In this document: positions 1 through 8,043 of the stretch, in pieces
How the letters are laid out: every line of letters starts with the position of its first letter
Position numbering within the stretch: the first letter of the stretch is position 1
DNA from: Streptomyces sp. MBT53
Lineage (GTDB): Bacteria; Actinomycetota; Actinomycetes; Streptomycetales; Streptomycetaceae
Assembly (NCBI RefSeq): GCF_016654115.1
Contig: NZ_JAEQAZ010000061.1
Span: 1-41,097 of the forward strand
Direction: 5' to 3'
DNA: 41,097 nucleotides
Translations under genes and position numbers: made by a program
The notes under the pieces: model-generated
Seen by the model: the letters and a program-made list of their open reading frames with translations, nothing else
Told to the model about the DNA's origin: nothing
Databases searched by the model: none

Positions 1-438
1 GCTCATCCGGCGCGCGGCCTCCCGTGAGCCGAGGAAGACGCCGCGGGTGTTGACGGCGAACACCTCGTCGAAGGCATCGGCGGACAGGTCCAGCGCGGCG
101 ATGCTGGGGAAGATCCCGGCGTTGTTCACCCAGATGTCGACTGCACCCAGCTCCTGGACCGCGAGGTCGGCGACCGCCGCGACGCTGTCCGGGTCCGTGA
201 CGTCCACATGGGCGGCCAGAGCACGGCCCCGGCCCCGGGCGCCGATTTCCTCGGCGGCGGTGGTGGCGAGTCCGTCCTGGATGTCGGCGACGAGCACGTC
301 CGCTCCGGCTTCGGCCAGCCGCTCGGCGATGGCCCGGCCGAGGCCCTGGCCCGCGCCGGTCACGACGGCACGCCGCCCGTTCAGCGAGACGAGTTCGGCC
401 AGCGACCTGGCCGAGACGTCGGGTACGGATATCTGCAC
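1..438 (-). CDS. SDR-family oxidoreductase (N-terminal part, cut by window edge)
   Basis: This is a classical short-chain dehydrogenase, predicted to act in the cytoplasm on an unknown alcohol or ketone with NAD(P). The 146 visible codons hold the cofactor motif TGAGQGLG near residue 30, an acidic residue after beta-2 (VADI), the adenine-ring motif DVTDPDS and the structural motif NNAG. The Ser-Tyr-Lys centre lies beyond position 1, so activity cannot be judged. Translation starts at a GTG with GGAGG seven bases upstream. Only 26 bp separate it from the stop of the glycosidase gene upstream, so the two are probably co-transcribed leftwards. Confidence 0.88.
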   Translation of the reverse strand, partial: MQISVPDVSARSLAELVSLNGRRAVVTGAGQGLGRAIAERLAEAGADVLVADIQDGLATTAAEEIGARGRGRALAAHVDVTDPDSVAAVADLAVQELGAVDIWVNNAGIFPSIAALDLSADAFDEVFAVNTRGVFLGSREAARRMS

Positions 439-464
439 AGCGTGTCCTCCGTTTGGCGGTGTGG

Positions 465-1667
465 TCAGATCCGGCCGCGGCGGGCGGTCTCCCCGAGCCA
501 GTAGAGAGAAGGCTTGGGGCTGCGCACGAACGTTTCGCGGTCGACCGCGACCAGGCCGAACGTCGGCGCCCAGTGGCCCCACTCGTAGTTGTCGAGCAGG
601 CTCCAGTGGAGATAGCCGCGTACGTCCACGCCGTCGGAGATCGCCTTGCCGAGGTGCTCAAGGGCTTCGTCCGTGTAGGCGATGCGGCGGGTGTCGTCGC
701 CGGTGGCGATGCCGTTCTCGGTGACCAGGATCGGCAGGCCGTCGGTGACCTCGGCGGTGTGCCGTACCGCGATGCTCAGCGCGTCGGGCCGGTAGGCGGT
801 GCCCACCAGCGTGTTGTCCGGGTGCGGCGGGTAGGGCTCGATGCCGTCCAGATCCACCCACTGGCTGGAGTACGACTGCACGCCCACGAAGTCGTCGCCG
901 CGTGATCCGGCCAGGTAGAGGTCCTCCCAGACGTATTCCAGATCCCGCTTGTTGTTCTCCGCTCCGGGACGGGCCACGAAGGCGCGGTTGGCAACCGTCC
1001 AGCCGACCTTGGCCTCGGTCCGCTCGTGCAGCACCTTCCGCGCGGCCTGGTGTGCCTCGACGAGGCGCTCGCCGATCACCACGTCGGGGGCGGGCAGTTG
1101 CGGGCGCGGGCCCTCGTTGTCGAGTGTGGGACTCTGCCATTCCCCGTCGGCCTGCGCGTTCTGGAAGGCCCGCGCCATGCCGACCATGATGGCCAGCATG
1201 TTCGGCTCGTTCATGGTGACGACCCACTCGACGCCGTCCAGGATCGGCGCGACCGTCTCGACGTAGGTCCGGAACCGGTCCACCGCACGGTCGCCCAGCC
1301 AGCCGCCTTCCTCCGCGAACCAGAGCGGGCCGGTGAAGTGGTGCAGGGTGACGACCGGCGTCAGGCCGAGTTCGAAGGCCGTGTCGATCATGCGGCGGTA
1401 GTGGGCGAGTTCGGCGCGCGAGACCAGGCCGGGGAGCGGTTCGATCCGTGCCCATTCGATGCCGAAGCGGTAGGCGTTCAGCCCGGCGTCCGCGAGCAAC
1501 TGCATGTCCTCGCGGTAGCGGTGGTAGCTGTCGCAGGCGTCGCCGCTGCGCTCCATGCCCGGGATGCGCCCCTCGTTCGCCCAGAAGTCGCTGTTGAGGT
1601 TGTTGCCCTCGATCTGGTGCGGTGCCGTGGATGCGCCCCAGAGGAACGCGGGCGGGAATTCGGTCAT
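465..1667 (-). CDS. GH1 family beta-glycosidase (beta-glucosidase type)
   Basis: This is a 400-residue retaining glycoside hydrolase of family GH1, predicted to hydrolyse beta-linked glucosides or related sugars in the cytoplasm; no signal peptide is seen. The N-terminus FLWGASTAPHQIEG is typical of the family. The acid/base is E154 in TMNEPN and the nucleophile E317 in LVTENG. The sugar-binding signature LLDNYEW is near residue 360. A long upstream extension of the frame is rejected because the family start lies at ATG 1667, preceded by AGGAAAG. The length is slightly short of the usual 440-480 residues. A TetR gene sits upstream on the same strand and an SDR directly downstream. The exact sugar is unknown. 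Confidence 0.92.
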   Translation of the reverse strand: MTEFPPAFLWGASTAPHQIEGNNLNSDFWANEGRIPGMERSGDACDSYHRYREDMQLLADAGLNAYRFGIEWARIEPLPGLVSRAELAHYRRMIDTAFELGLTPVVTLHHFTGPLWFAEEGGWLGDRAVDRFRTYVETVAPILDGVEWVVTMNEPNMLAIMVGMARAFQNAQADGEWQSPTLDNEGPRPQLPAPDVVIGERLVEAHQAARKVLHERTEAKVGWTVANRAFVARPGAENNKRDLEYVWEDLYLAGSRGDDFVGVQSYSSQWVDLDGIEPYPPHPDNTLVGTAYRPDALSIAVRHTAEVTDGLPILVTENGIATGDDTRRIAYTDEALEHLGKAISDGVDVRGYLHWSLLDNYEWGHWAPTFGLVAVDRETFVRSPKPSLYWLGETARRGRI

Positions 1668-1857
1668 CGTCGACTGCTTTCCTGAGTGTCGGTGGTTCGG
1701 ATCTCGTGGCACCTGGGCCACGGTCCGGCCGTTCGGGCGCGGTGGGCAACGGCCTGAGCACGGAGGGGCGTTGAGGGTTGGCGAGCTCTCCGGCAGGGCG
1801 GGGTGCGGCCTTGCCGGTTCGTCGGTTCGTGAGTGCGAGGTGCGCGACGAACGAACT

Positions 1858-1873
1858 CTTACCGTATGGTTAG
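1858..1873. promoter_or_regulatory. Imperfect palindrome upstream of GH1 gene (possible TetR operator)
   Basis: An imperfect inverted repeat centred on ACCGTATGGT lies about 190 bp upstream of the glycosidase start, in the AT-richest part of the 516-bp gap (1668-2183) between the TetR and GH1 genes. The outer positions match (CTTACC/GGTTAG) and the centre does not. It resembles a TetR-family operator and could be the target of the regulator at 2184-2792. No gene is supported in the rest of this gap. Confidence 0.4.
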
Positions 1874-2183
1874 TTTTCGTTGGGACGGTAGACCGGGATC
1901 GCAGGGGTGGGAAGGCCGCCGCTCGGCTTCGTGATCGGAACGTTACGTGGCGACGCCTCGATCGGTGAGGGCTCGGCGTGCGGTGGGCGAGGCCGGTGAG
2001 GTCTGCCGCCGACCTGGGTGGGATGGACGGAAGCGGTACACGTCCAACCCGGCGCGGCACCGCCGCTCCCGCGAGGGGCGCGGTTCGTGGCCGCCGGTCG
2101 TGAGTGAGGTCCCTCGGGCCGCCCGCTCGGTCGTGCGCGGGCGTGCCTTCAGAGGGTGGGGGATGCGTTGCTCGGCGACACGC

Positions 2184-2792
2184 TCACTGGTCGGCGCGGT
2201 CGCTCGTGAAGAGCAGGCGTACGAAGTCGGTGACAGGCCCGGCGATGTCGAGGTCCTGGTCCAGCACCCACTGCAGCTGGAGCCCATTGAGCACGGCGTG
2301 GAAGAGGACCGCCGCGCTCTCCGGAGTGACGCCTTCGCGCAGTCTGCTGTGCGCGGCCTCGCTGTCGAGTCCCTCGGCGAACTGGGTGCGCCCGCGTTCG
2401 TAGCGTTCGACGAAGTAGGCGTGGGCGGGATGGTCCGGCCGTGCGGCTGCGGCGGCGAGCTCGATCCACAGGCGCATCAGTTCGGGGGCCTTCTGGTGAT
2501 GGCGGACGAGCTGGCTGAGATAAGGGGCGAGCTGGTCCGGGCTGTCCACTGCTTCCAGGCCCTGCTGCCATTCCTCCGCGTCGCGTTCGGCGAGCACCTC
2601 GGCGAGGAGTTCGTCCTTGTTCCGGAAGTGGTGCAGGAGGCCGGCGTGGGTGATGCCGGCTCGTTCCGCGATGTCGCGCAGGGAGGCCTTGGCGTAGCCG
2701 TTCTCGGCGAAGCTGTCGCGTGCCGCTCGTACGATCTCCGTCCTGCGGGCAGGGGTCTTGGCGTACGGTCCACGCGCTTTGGCCTGGCCCAC
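2184..2792 (-). CDS. TetR-family transcriptional regulator
   Basis: This is a 202-residue TetR-type repressor. The N-terminal helix-turn-helix reads AERAGITHAGLLHHFRNKDELL, the standard recognition-helix and helix-4 pattern; the C-terminal ligand-binding domain is divergent. The start chosen is GTG 2792, with GAGGAGAG a little over 10 bp upstream. A GTG at 2867 would add 25 residues but has no ribosome binding site. It is the first gene of a leftward group followed by the GH1 glycosidase after a 516-bp gap, so it plausibly controls that gene. The inducer is unknown. Confidence 0.88.
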   Translation of the reverse strand: MGQAKARGPYAKTPARRTEIVRAARDSFAENGYAKASLRDIAERAGITHAGLLHHFRNKDELLAEVLAERDAEEWQQGLEAVDSPDQLAPYLSQLVRHHQKAPELMRLWIELAAAAARPDHPAHAYFVERYERGRTQFAEGLDSEAAHSRLREGVTPESAAVLFHAVLNGLQLQWVLDQDLDIAGPVTDFVRLLFTSDRADQ

Positions 2793-2988
2793 GGTGCGTT
2801 CACTCTCCTCGACGAAGCCCGGTGCGGGACGGTCCTGCGCAGCTGCTGAGAACTCAAAGCTTCCCACATGGTCAAGATTCGCGTCTGCGCACCCTTCCCT
2901 GTCTGCCGCGCGGGTCTAACGTCTCAACAGAAACCAACCGTGCGGTAGGAGTTGGCCGCCGGCCCGGTCGGTGGGTCGGCCGCGCCCT

Positions 2989-3591
2989 TCAGCCGTCGGC
3001 GGGGGTGTTTTCGTGGCGTCGGAGGAACTGTTCCACGAAATCGAGGGCCTCGGCGTGCCGGGTGGTCATGCCCATCGTGTTCTCCATCATGAGGATCCGG
3101 CCGAGGGCGTTGGCCAGCATGAGCAGCACGGTGGGGGACACCCCCGGCGGCAGTTCGACGCCTGTCTCCGCGAGCCGTCGCGTCAGTGCCTCCAGCTGTA
3201 CCTCGCGGTAGTGCTCGGCGCGGGCGGAGAGTTCGGCGCGGATCGCCTTGCGGTGATTGGCCAGCGCGGTGAACTCCGTGGTCAGCGCGTTCCCCGGATG
3301 GCTGGCGACCTGCCACAGGGCGCGTATCGGCTGGGGGCCGTCCAGTCGGCGGGCCGCCCGTTCCAACTCCTCGTCGCCCCGTCGTCGCAGCACCGCGAGG
3401 AACAGGTCGTCGAGGGTGCGGAAGTAGTACAGCACCAGCGCCGGGGCGACCTCGGCCTCGCGGGCCACCCGGCGCACGCCGACGGAGGCATACCCCTCCT
3501 TGAGCATCAGCCGCTCGGTGACGTCGAGCAGGACCTGGCGCGTCTTCGAGTTCTCGGTGCCCATACGGCGAGGCGCAGTCATGCCGCTCAT
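2989..3591 (-). CDS. TetR-family transcriptional regulator
   Basis: This is a 200-residue TetR-type regulator. The DNA-binding domain is at residues ~15-65, with the recognition region AREAEVAPALVLYYFRTLDDLF. The start could be ATG 3591 or the in-frame ATGs at 3582 or 3564; AAGGA lies just before the first. It diverges from the molybdenum-hydroxylase remnant and the SDR-P450-ferredoxin genes. Tandem operator-like repeats fill the 88-bp gap, so it probably represses itself and that rightward unit. Its original partner may have been the CO-dehydrogenase-like operon that is now mostly deleted. Confidence 0.88.
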   Translation of the reverse strand: MSGMTAPRRMGTENSKTRQVLLDVTERLMLKEGYASVGVRRVAREAEVAPALVLYYFRTLDDLFLAVLRRRGDEELERAARRLDGPQPIRALWQVASHPGNALTTEFTALANHRKAIRAELSARAEHYREVQLEALTRRLAETGVELPPGVSPTVLLMLANALGRILMMENTMGMTTRHAEALDFVEQFLRRHENTPADG

Positions 3592-3616
3592 TGTCCTTGA
3601 CGGCTCCGCGAGGCGC

Positions 3617-3657
3617 TGTTAAACAGTTGTTCAGCGCTCGTGTTAAACACTCGTTCA
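3617..3657. promoter_or_regulatory. Two tandem operator-like repeats in the divergent promoter
   Basis: Two copies of the 17-bp motif TGTTAAACA-N3-GTTCA lie at 3617-3633 and 3641-3657, with starts 24 bp apart. They differ only in the spacer bases. Each has weak dyad symmetry (TGTT/AACA, GAAC/GTT). They are placed to control both the leftward TetR gene and the rightward genes, as expected for an autoregulated TetR. Confidence 0.6.
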
Positions 3658-3679
3658 ACATGAACGGAGGGCACGGCTG

Positions 3680-3940
3680 ATGGCTCGTACGGGCACCCGC
3701 ACTCTGCGCGTCGAGGATCCGCGGCTGCTGACCGGCACCGGCACCTACGTCGACGACGTCGTACGGCCCGGAATGCCGCACGCCTGTTTCGTCCGCAGAC
3801 CCGTCACACGGGCCCGCATCGCCGCGATCGACGCGTCGGAGGCGCTCCGACTGGACGGCGTACACGCCGTGTTCGTCCGGCACGTCCCTCCGATCCCGCC
3901 GTCGCCGAACCCATCGACCTCATCGACGCAGCCGGCATGA
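3680..3940 (+). pseudogene. N-terminal stump of a xanthine dehydrogenase/CoxL-type molybdopterin subunit
   Basis: The first ~60 residues match the start of a molybdenum hydroxylase large subunit: RVEDPRLLTGTGTYVDDV, then a substrate-entry segment and GVHAVF. The family is normally about 750-800 residues long. Here the similarity stops at GVHAVF and the frame runs through proline/serine-rich out-of-frame sequence to a stop at 3940. The start is intact, with GGAGG nine bases before ATG 3680. The rest of the gene, with the molybdopterin and substrate sites, is missing, so it cannot function. The next frame carries the tail of a CoxG-like protein, indicating an internal deletion of an operon. Confidence 0.75.
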
Positions 3941-4035
3941 GCGCCCTCAGGCGCATCGCACCGCCGGCCGCTGCGCTCGCCGTGCTGCTCCTTCTCGCAC
4001 TCCTGGAACGCGCCCGCCGACGCACCGACCGGTGA
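3889..4035 (+). pseudogene. C-terminal tail of a CoxG-like (SRPBCC) membrane-anchored protein
   Basis: In a different frame from the stump before it, this segment reads DPAVAEPIDLIDAAGMSALRR, then a single hydrophobic helix (AAALAVLLLLALL) and an arginine-rich end. This is the layout of the C-terminal anchor of CoxG-type SRPBCC proteins encoded with CO-dehydrogenase-like enzymes. The SRPBCC domain itself is absent. An ATG at 3937 overlaps the stump's stop as ATGA and could initiate a 32-residue single-span peptide, so a small membrane peptide may still be made. The CoxG assignment rests on tail pattern and context. Confidence 0.5.
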
Positions 4036-4104
4036 TCAGGCCTCCCGGCTGTTGCCACCCCGTCCCGACCCATCCCATCTGTCACGCAGGAAACGAGGTC
4101 ACTC

Positions 4105-4941
4105 ATGCCCGGAAGAGTGGAAGGCAAGGTCGCCTTCGTCACCGGCGCCGCCCGAGGCCAGGGCCGCAGTCATGCCGTACGGCTGGCGGAGGAAGGCGCC
4201 GACATCATCGCCGTCGATGTGTGCAAGCAGCTCGACGGCGTCACGTTCCCGATGTCGACCCCCGAAGATCTGGAGGAGACGGTCGACCAGGTCCAGAAGC
4301 TGGGCCGCCGTATCCACGCCGTACAGGCCGACGTCCGCGACCACGACGCGCTCAAGGCCGCCGTGGACGACGGCGTCGCCGAATTCGGCCGGCTGGACAT
4401 CGTCGCGGCCAACGCCGGCCTCGGCAGCGACGGCGCCACGCTCGACGCCATGGAGGAGAAGACCTGGCGCGACATGATCGACGTCAACCTGACCGGCGTC
4501 TGGTTGTCCGCCAAGGTCTCCATCCCGCACATCGTCGCGGGCGGACGGGGCGGCTCCATCATCCTGACCAGCTCCGTCGGCGGCCTCAAGGGCTACGCGA
4601 ACATCGGCCACTACATCGCCGCCAAGCACGGCGTGGTGGGTCTGATGCGCACGATGGCAGGAGAGCTGGGGGCACACAGCATCCGCGTCAACACCGTGCA
4701 CCCCACCCAGGTGAACACCCCGATGGTGATGCACGAGGGCACCTACCGGATGTTCCGCCCCGACCTGGAGAACCCCACCGCCGACGACTTCGCGGCGGTG
4801 TCCCAGGGCATGCACACGCTCCCGACGCCCTGGGTGGAGGCGGTGGACATCAGCAACGCCGTCCTCTTCCTCGCCTCCGACGAAGCCCGCTTCGTCACCG
4901 GCGTCACCCTGCCGATCGACGCCGGCGCCCTGCTCAAGTGA
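4105..4941 (+). CDS. Mycofactocin-coupled SDR-family oxidoreductase
   Basis: This 278-residue SDR matches the mycofactocin-associated (carveol-dehydrogenase-like) subfamily: N-terminus GRVEGKVAFVTGAARGQGRS, a long insert after beta-2 (residues ~41-60) and VNTVHPTQVNTPM near 195. The active site is S156/S157, Y170 and K174. In this subfamily NAD(H) stays tightly bound and electrons pass to the peptide-derived cofactor mycofactocin. The predicted role is oxidation of a secondary alcohol, possibly the product of the P450 that follows 25 bp downstream. The mycofactocin biosynthesis genes are not in this window. A GAGG-type ribosome site precedes ATG 4105. It heads the SDR-P450-ferredoxin unit. 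Confidence 0.88.
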   Translation: MPGRVEGKVAFVTGAARGQGRSHAVRLAEEGADIIAVDVCKQLDGVTFPMSTPEDLEETVDQVQKLGRRIHAVQADVRDHDALKAAVDDGVAEFGRLDIVAANAGLGSDGATLDAMEEKTWRDMIDVNLTGVWLSAKVSIPHIVAGGRGGSIILTSSVGGLKGYANIGHYIAAKHGVVGLMRTMAGELGAHSIRVNTVHPTQVNTPMVMHEGTYRMFRPDLENPTADDFAAVSQGMHTLPTPWVEAVDISNAVLFLASDEARFVTGVTLPIDAGALLK

Positions 4942-4966
4942 GCCGCACGGCAAAGGAGTTGTGCCC

Positions 4967-6160
4967 ATGACCACCACCGAAACGATCTACTGGGACCCCT
5001 ACGACCCGGCCTTGGCCCGCGACCCCTACCCCCTGTACGCACGACTGCGCGAGGAGGCGCCGCTCTACTACAACGACCAGCACAAGTTCTACGCCGTCAG
5101 CCGCCACGCCGATGTCCAGCGCGGCCTCGCGGACTGGCAGACCTACTCCTCGTCCCGCGGCGACATCCTCGAAATCATCCAGGCGGACATCGAACTCCCG
5201 CCCGGCACCCTCATCTTCGAGGACCCGCCCGTCCACGACATCCACCGCAAGCTCCTCGCCCGGGTGTTCACACCCCGCCGGATCGCGACCCTGGAGCCGC
5301 GCGTACGGGCCTTCTGCCGGCGTGCCCTCGAACCGGTGGCGGGCGCCGAGCGGTTCGACCTCGTCGAGGCCGTCGGCGCCGAGATGCCGATGCGGGTGAT
5401 CGGGATGCTCCTGGGCATCCCGGAGGCGGACCAGCCCGCCATCCGCGACCTCACCGACGAGACGCTGGGCACCGAGGGCGGCGGAAAGATCAATCACGAG
5501 GACATCCTCAGTACGGATGCCTTCAAGGACTACATCGAGTGGCGCAAGCGGCATCCCTCCGACGACCTCATGACCGAGCTGATGACCGCCGAGTTCGAGG
5601 ACGAGAACGGCGTCACGCGCACCCTCACGGACGAGGAGGTCCTGACCTACTGCTCCGTGGTCGCCGGCGCGGGCAACGAGACCACGGGCCGGCTCATCGG
5701 CTGGTTCGGCGCGCTGATGGCCCGATACCCGCAAGCCCGCCGGGAGTTGGCGGCCGACCCCTCCCTCATCCCCAACGCCATCGAGGAGATCCTGCGCTTC
5801 GAGCCGACCGGTCCGTTCACCGGGCGGTACGTCACCAAGGACGTGGAGCTGTACGACCGCACGGTGCCGGCCGGCAGCGCCATCCTCTTCATCCAGGCCG
5901 CCGCCAACCGCGACCCCCGCCGCTTCGAGGACCCCGACCGCTTCGACATCCACCGCGTCACCCAGCACATGAGCTTCGGCGTCGGCGCCCACTACTGCCT
6001 GGGCGCCGCCCTGGCCCGGCTGGAGGGCCGGATCGCGGCGGAGGAGATCCTCGAGCGGTTCCCCGGCTGGGACGTCGACTGGGACCACGCCGAGCTGGCG
6101 CAGACCTCGACCGTGCGCGGCTGGAAGACCCTGCCGCTGGTCGTCGAAGGAGCCCGATGA
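4967..6160 (+). CDS. Cytochrome P450
   Basis: This is a soluble bacterial class I cytochrome P450 of 397 residues. The I-helix oxygen-activation motif AGAGNETT is near residue 233. The ExxR motif EEILR is near 272, and the haem-binding loop FGVGAHYCLG has C344 as thiolate ligand. It should hydroxylate a small hydrophobic substrate using electrons from the ferredoxin encoded immediately downstream. The start is ATG 4967, eight bases after AAGGAG; a GTG six bases earlier would crowd that site. The gene overlaps the ferredoxin gene by ATGA, so the pair is translationally coupled. No ferredoxin reductase gene is seen, so one from elsewhere must serve. The substrate is unknown. Confidence 0.93.
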   Translation: MTTTETIYWDPYDPALARDPYPLYARLREEAPLYYNDQHKFYAVSRHADVQRGLADWQTYSSSRGDILEIIQADIELPPGTLIFEDPPVHDIHRKLLARVFTPRRIATLEPRVRAFCRRALEPVAGAERFDLVEAVGAEMPMRVIGMLLGIPEADQPAIRDLTDETLGTEGGGKINHEDILSTDAFKDYIEWRKRHPSDDLMTELMTAEFEDENGVTRTLTDEEVLTYCSVVAGAGNETTGRLIGWFGALMARYPQARRELAADPSLIPNAIEEILRFEPTGPFTGRYVTKDVELYDRTVPAGSAILFIQAAANRDPRRFEDPDRFDIHRVTQHMSFGVGAHYCLGAALARLEGRIAAEEILERFPGWDVDWDHAELAQTSTVRGWKTLPLVVEGAR

Positions 6161-6396
6161 CGACCGAGCCGTGGAACGTCGCCGTCGACACACGGATGTG
6201 CGTCCGCACGGGGCTGTGCGCCGCCTCCGCGCCCGAGCACTTCGAACTCGACGAGAACGGCCAGGGGCGTGCGAGGTCCGCCACCCTTCCGGCATCCGAA
6301 GAGGTGCTGGAGGTGGCCGAGTCGTGCCCGATCGAGGCCATCGGTATCAGGGGCGCGGACACCGGTGAACGGGTCTTCCCGCCGCCGGGCTCCTGA
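6157..6396 (+). CDS. Ferredoxin, [3Fe-4S] P450-redox-partner type
   Basis: This is a 79-residue ferredoxin of the single-cluster type found beside actinobacterial P450 genes. Cluster cysteines are C15 and C21 in CVRTGLC and C57 in CPIEAI. The usual second cysteine of a four-cysteine motif is replaced by T18, which predicts a [3Fe-4S] cluster. The segment APEHF after the second cysteine is characteristic. ATG 6157 overlaps the P450 stop, so the two proteins are probably made in step, and it should deliver electrons to that P450. Confidence 0.92.
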   Translation: MTTEPWNVAVDTRMCVRTGLCAASAPEHFELDENGQGRARSATLPASEEVLEVAESCPIEAIGIRGADTGERVFPPPGS

Positions 6397-6415
6397 ACAT
6401 CTCTCCAACTGACTG

Positions 6416-6473
6416 ACTGCTAAGGCAGTTGACTTCACGCCATGACGAAACTAGATTCCTGTCATACGGAAAT
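6416..6473. promoter_or_regulatory. Two inverted repeats upstream of TetR gene 6521
   Basis: ACTGC-TAAG-GCAGT (6416-6429) is a perfect 5-bp dyad just after the ferredoxin stop. A second, imperfect 19-bp dyad (6455-6473) has outer arms ATT/AAT and inner GT/AC pairs. The region is AT-richer than its surroundings. The second dyad suits an autoregulatory TetR operator. The first could be an operator or a weak terminator of the P450 unit. Confidence 0.4.
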
Positions 6474-6520
6474 GATGTTCTCGAATCTGCGCAACACTGC
6501 TCTTCAAGGGGTCTGGTGTC

Positions 6521-7216
6521 GTGGTTCAACCGTCCGTGAAGGAACAGATCGTCCTGGCCGCCGAGCGGCTCTTCGCCGAGCACGGCCTCGACGGGGTGTC
6601 TCTGCGTCAGATCAGCGCGGCGGCCGGGAACGGCAACAACACGGCGGTGCAGTACCACTTCGGCACGAAGGAACACCTCGTCCAGGAGATCTTCGAGTAC
6701 CGGCTGCCGGAGCTGAACGAACGGCGCAGGCTGCTGGTCGCGCGTCGGCGCCCGGACGATCTCAGGACCTGGGTGGAGTGCCACCTGCTGCCCGTCCTGG
6801 AACAGGGCGAACAGGAGGGCAGCCACTACCTCAGCTTCGTCGCGATGCTCCAGCAGCACGGCCGCCGGGACGTCTTCGAACGCCTTCCGGCCGAACTGAG
6901 CAAGCCCACCGACGACTTCGTCGAGCGGATCGGCACCCTGCTGCCGCACCTCCCCGAGCCGTTGCGCGGCCACCGCATCTCGCAGGCCCTGGCCTTCGGC
7001 GTACATGCCGCCTCCGAACGTGAACGCACCCGCGCCCGCGGCGGGCACGTGCTGTCCTTCGCCGTCCATGTCGGGGACCTGCTGGACGGCCTGGTCGGCT
7101 TCCTCCAGGCCCCGGTGTCCTCGACGACCTCGTCCGCGCTCGGCGAGACCGAGACCGAGACCGAGACTGCGACTGCGACCGGAGCGAGTGAACCGGTCCT
7201 GCCGCATCATCCCTGA
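6521..7216 (+). CDS. TetR-family transcriptional regulator with repetitive C-terminal tail
   Basis: This is a 231-residue TetR-type regulator. The helix-turn-helix is at residues ~24-50 (SLRQISAAAGNGNNTAVQYHF) followed by GTKEHL; the core of the ligand domain ends near residue 200. A low-complexity tail then contains TETETETATAT, encoded by a hexanucleotide repeat. The start is GTG 6521 with AAGGGG nine bases upstream. It lies 41 bp before a five-gene oxidative set on the same strand and is probably its local repressor. The tail is unlikely to contact DNA and may be dispensable. Confidence 0.88.
   Translation: MVQPSVKEQIVLAAERLFAEHGLDGVSLRQISAAAGNGNNTAVQYHFGTKEHLVQEIFEYRLPELNERRRLLVARRRPDDLRTWVECHLLPVLEQGEQEGSHYLSFVAMLQQHGRRDVFERLPAELSKPTDDFVERIGTLLPHLPEPLRGHRISQALAFGVHAASERERTRARGGHVLSFAVHVGDLLDGLVGFLQAPVSSTTSSALGETETETETATATGASEPVLPHHP
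7145..7180 (+). repeat. Short hexanucleotide tandem repeat within TetR gene
   Basis: Six consecutive hexamers of GAGACC type (three exact, then GAGACT, GCGACT and GCGACC) encode the Thr/Glu/Ala run near the regulator's C-terminus. Because the unit is six bases, copy-number slippage would change tail length without breaking the frame. Confidence 0.8.
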
Positions 7217-7257
7217 ACAGCCGCCCTCCCACCCACGAGCGGAGGAACGACGTCCCG

Positions 7258-8043
7258 ATGAGTATCGATCTGCGCAACGCCGTGGCGGTGATCACCGGCG
7301 CCGGCAGCGGGATCGGCCGTGCCGCCGCCCACGCCTTCGTCCGGCGCGGCGCACGTGTCGTGGTCACCGACCTCGTCGGCGAGCGGGCGCACACCGTGGC
7401 CGGTGAACTCGGAGACCGGGGCGCCGCCCTGGAGTGCGACGTCACCAGCCTCGACGACCTGCGAGCGGTACGGAAACTGGCCGTCGACCGCTTCGGCCGC
7501 ATCGACCTGGTCATGAACAACGCCGGCATCCTGGCCGTCGGCCCCGTCGAGGACATTCCCCTGGACGCGTGGCAACGCGTCGTGGACGTCAACCTGTTGG
7601 GCGTCGTCCGCAGCAACCTCGTGTTCCTGCCCGTGTTGTTGGAGCAGGGATCCGGTCACGTCGTCAACACCGCTTCCACGGCAGGCCTGTTGCCCTACGG
7701 CTTCGACCGCCTGCCGTACACCGCGACCAAGCACGCGGTGGTCGGCCTGTCGGAGGCACTCGCGCTCTACCTGCGCCCGCGCGGCATCGGCGTCTCCTGC
7801 CTGTGCCCGGCCGGCGTCGCCACCAACATCGTCGAGCAGATCAGTTTCTACGGCGAACCGGCACCGCCCCAAGGCCCCGACTTCCCGGTCCTGGACGCCG
7901 ACTCGGTCGGCGAACTCGTCGCCGAGGGCGTCACCCACGACCGCTTCCTCATCCTCACGGCACCGCAGGCCGCCGACGAACTGCGCGAGCACGGTGCCGA
8001 TGTCGACGCCTACCTGTCCCGTCTGACGAAGGAAGCCCCATGA
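7258..8043 (+). CDS. SDR-family oxidoreductase
   Basis: This is a classical SDR of 261 residues. The cofactor motif TGAGSGIG is at 13-20, an acidic residue follows beta-2 (TDLV, favouring NAD), NNAG is at 87-90, and the catalytic residues are S140, Y154 and K158. The substrate loop after PAGVATN is longer than average. A GGAGGAA ribosome site precedes ATG 7258. The stop overlaps the next SDR start as ATGA. Two SDRs in tandem suggest successive or alternative alcohol/ketone steps in one pathway. The substrate cannot be named. Confidence 0.9.
   Translation: MSIDLRNAVAVITGAGSGIGRAAAHAFVRRGARVVVTDLVGERAHTVAGELGDRGAALECDVTSLDDLRAVRKLAVDRFGRIDLVMNNAGILAVGPVEDIPLDAWQRVVDVNLLGVVRSNLVFLPVLLEQGSGHVVNTASTAGLLPYGFDRLPYTATKHAVVGLSEALALYLRPRGIGVSCLCPAGVATNIVEQISFYGEPAPPQGPDFPVLDADSVGELVAEGVTHDRFLILTAPQAADELREHGADVDAYLSRLTKEAP

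Noticed and set aside
1947..2849. 300-codon plus-strand frame over the TetR gene
   Set aside because: Antisense shadow of a clear TetR helix-turn-helix protein.
4934..6295. 453-codon minus-strand frame over the P450 gene
   Set aside because: Antisense shadow; the plus strand carries the I-helix, ExxR and haem-cysteine motifs in order.
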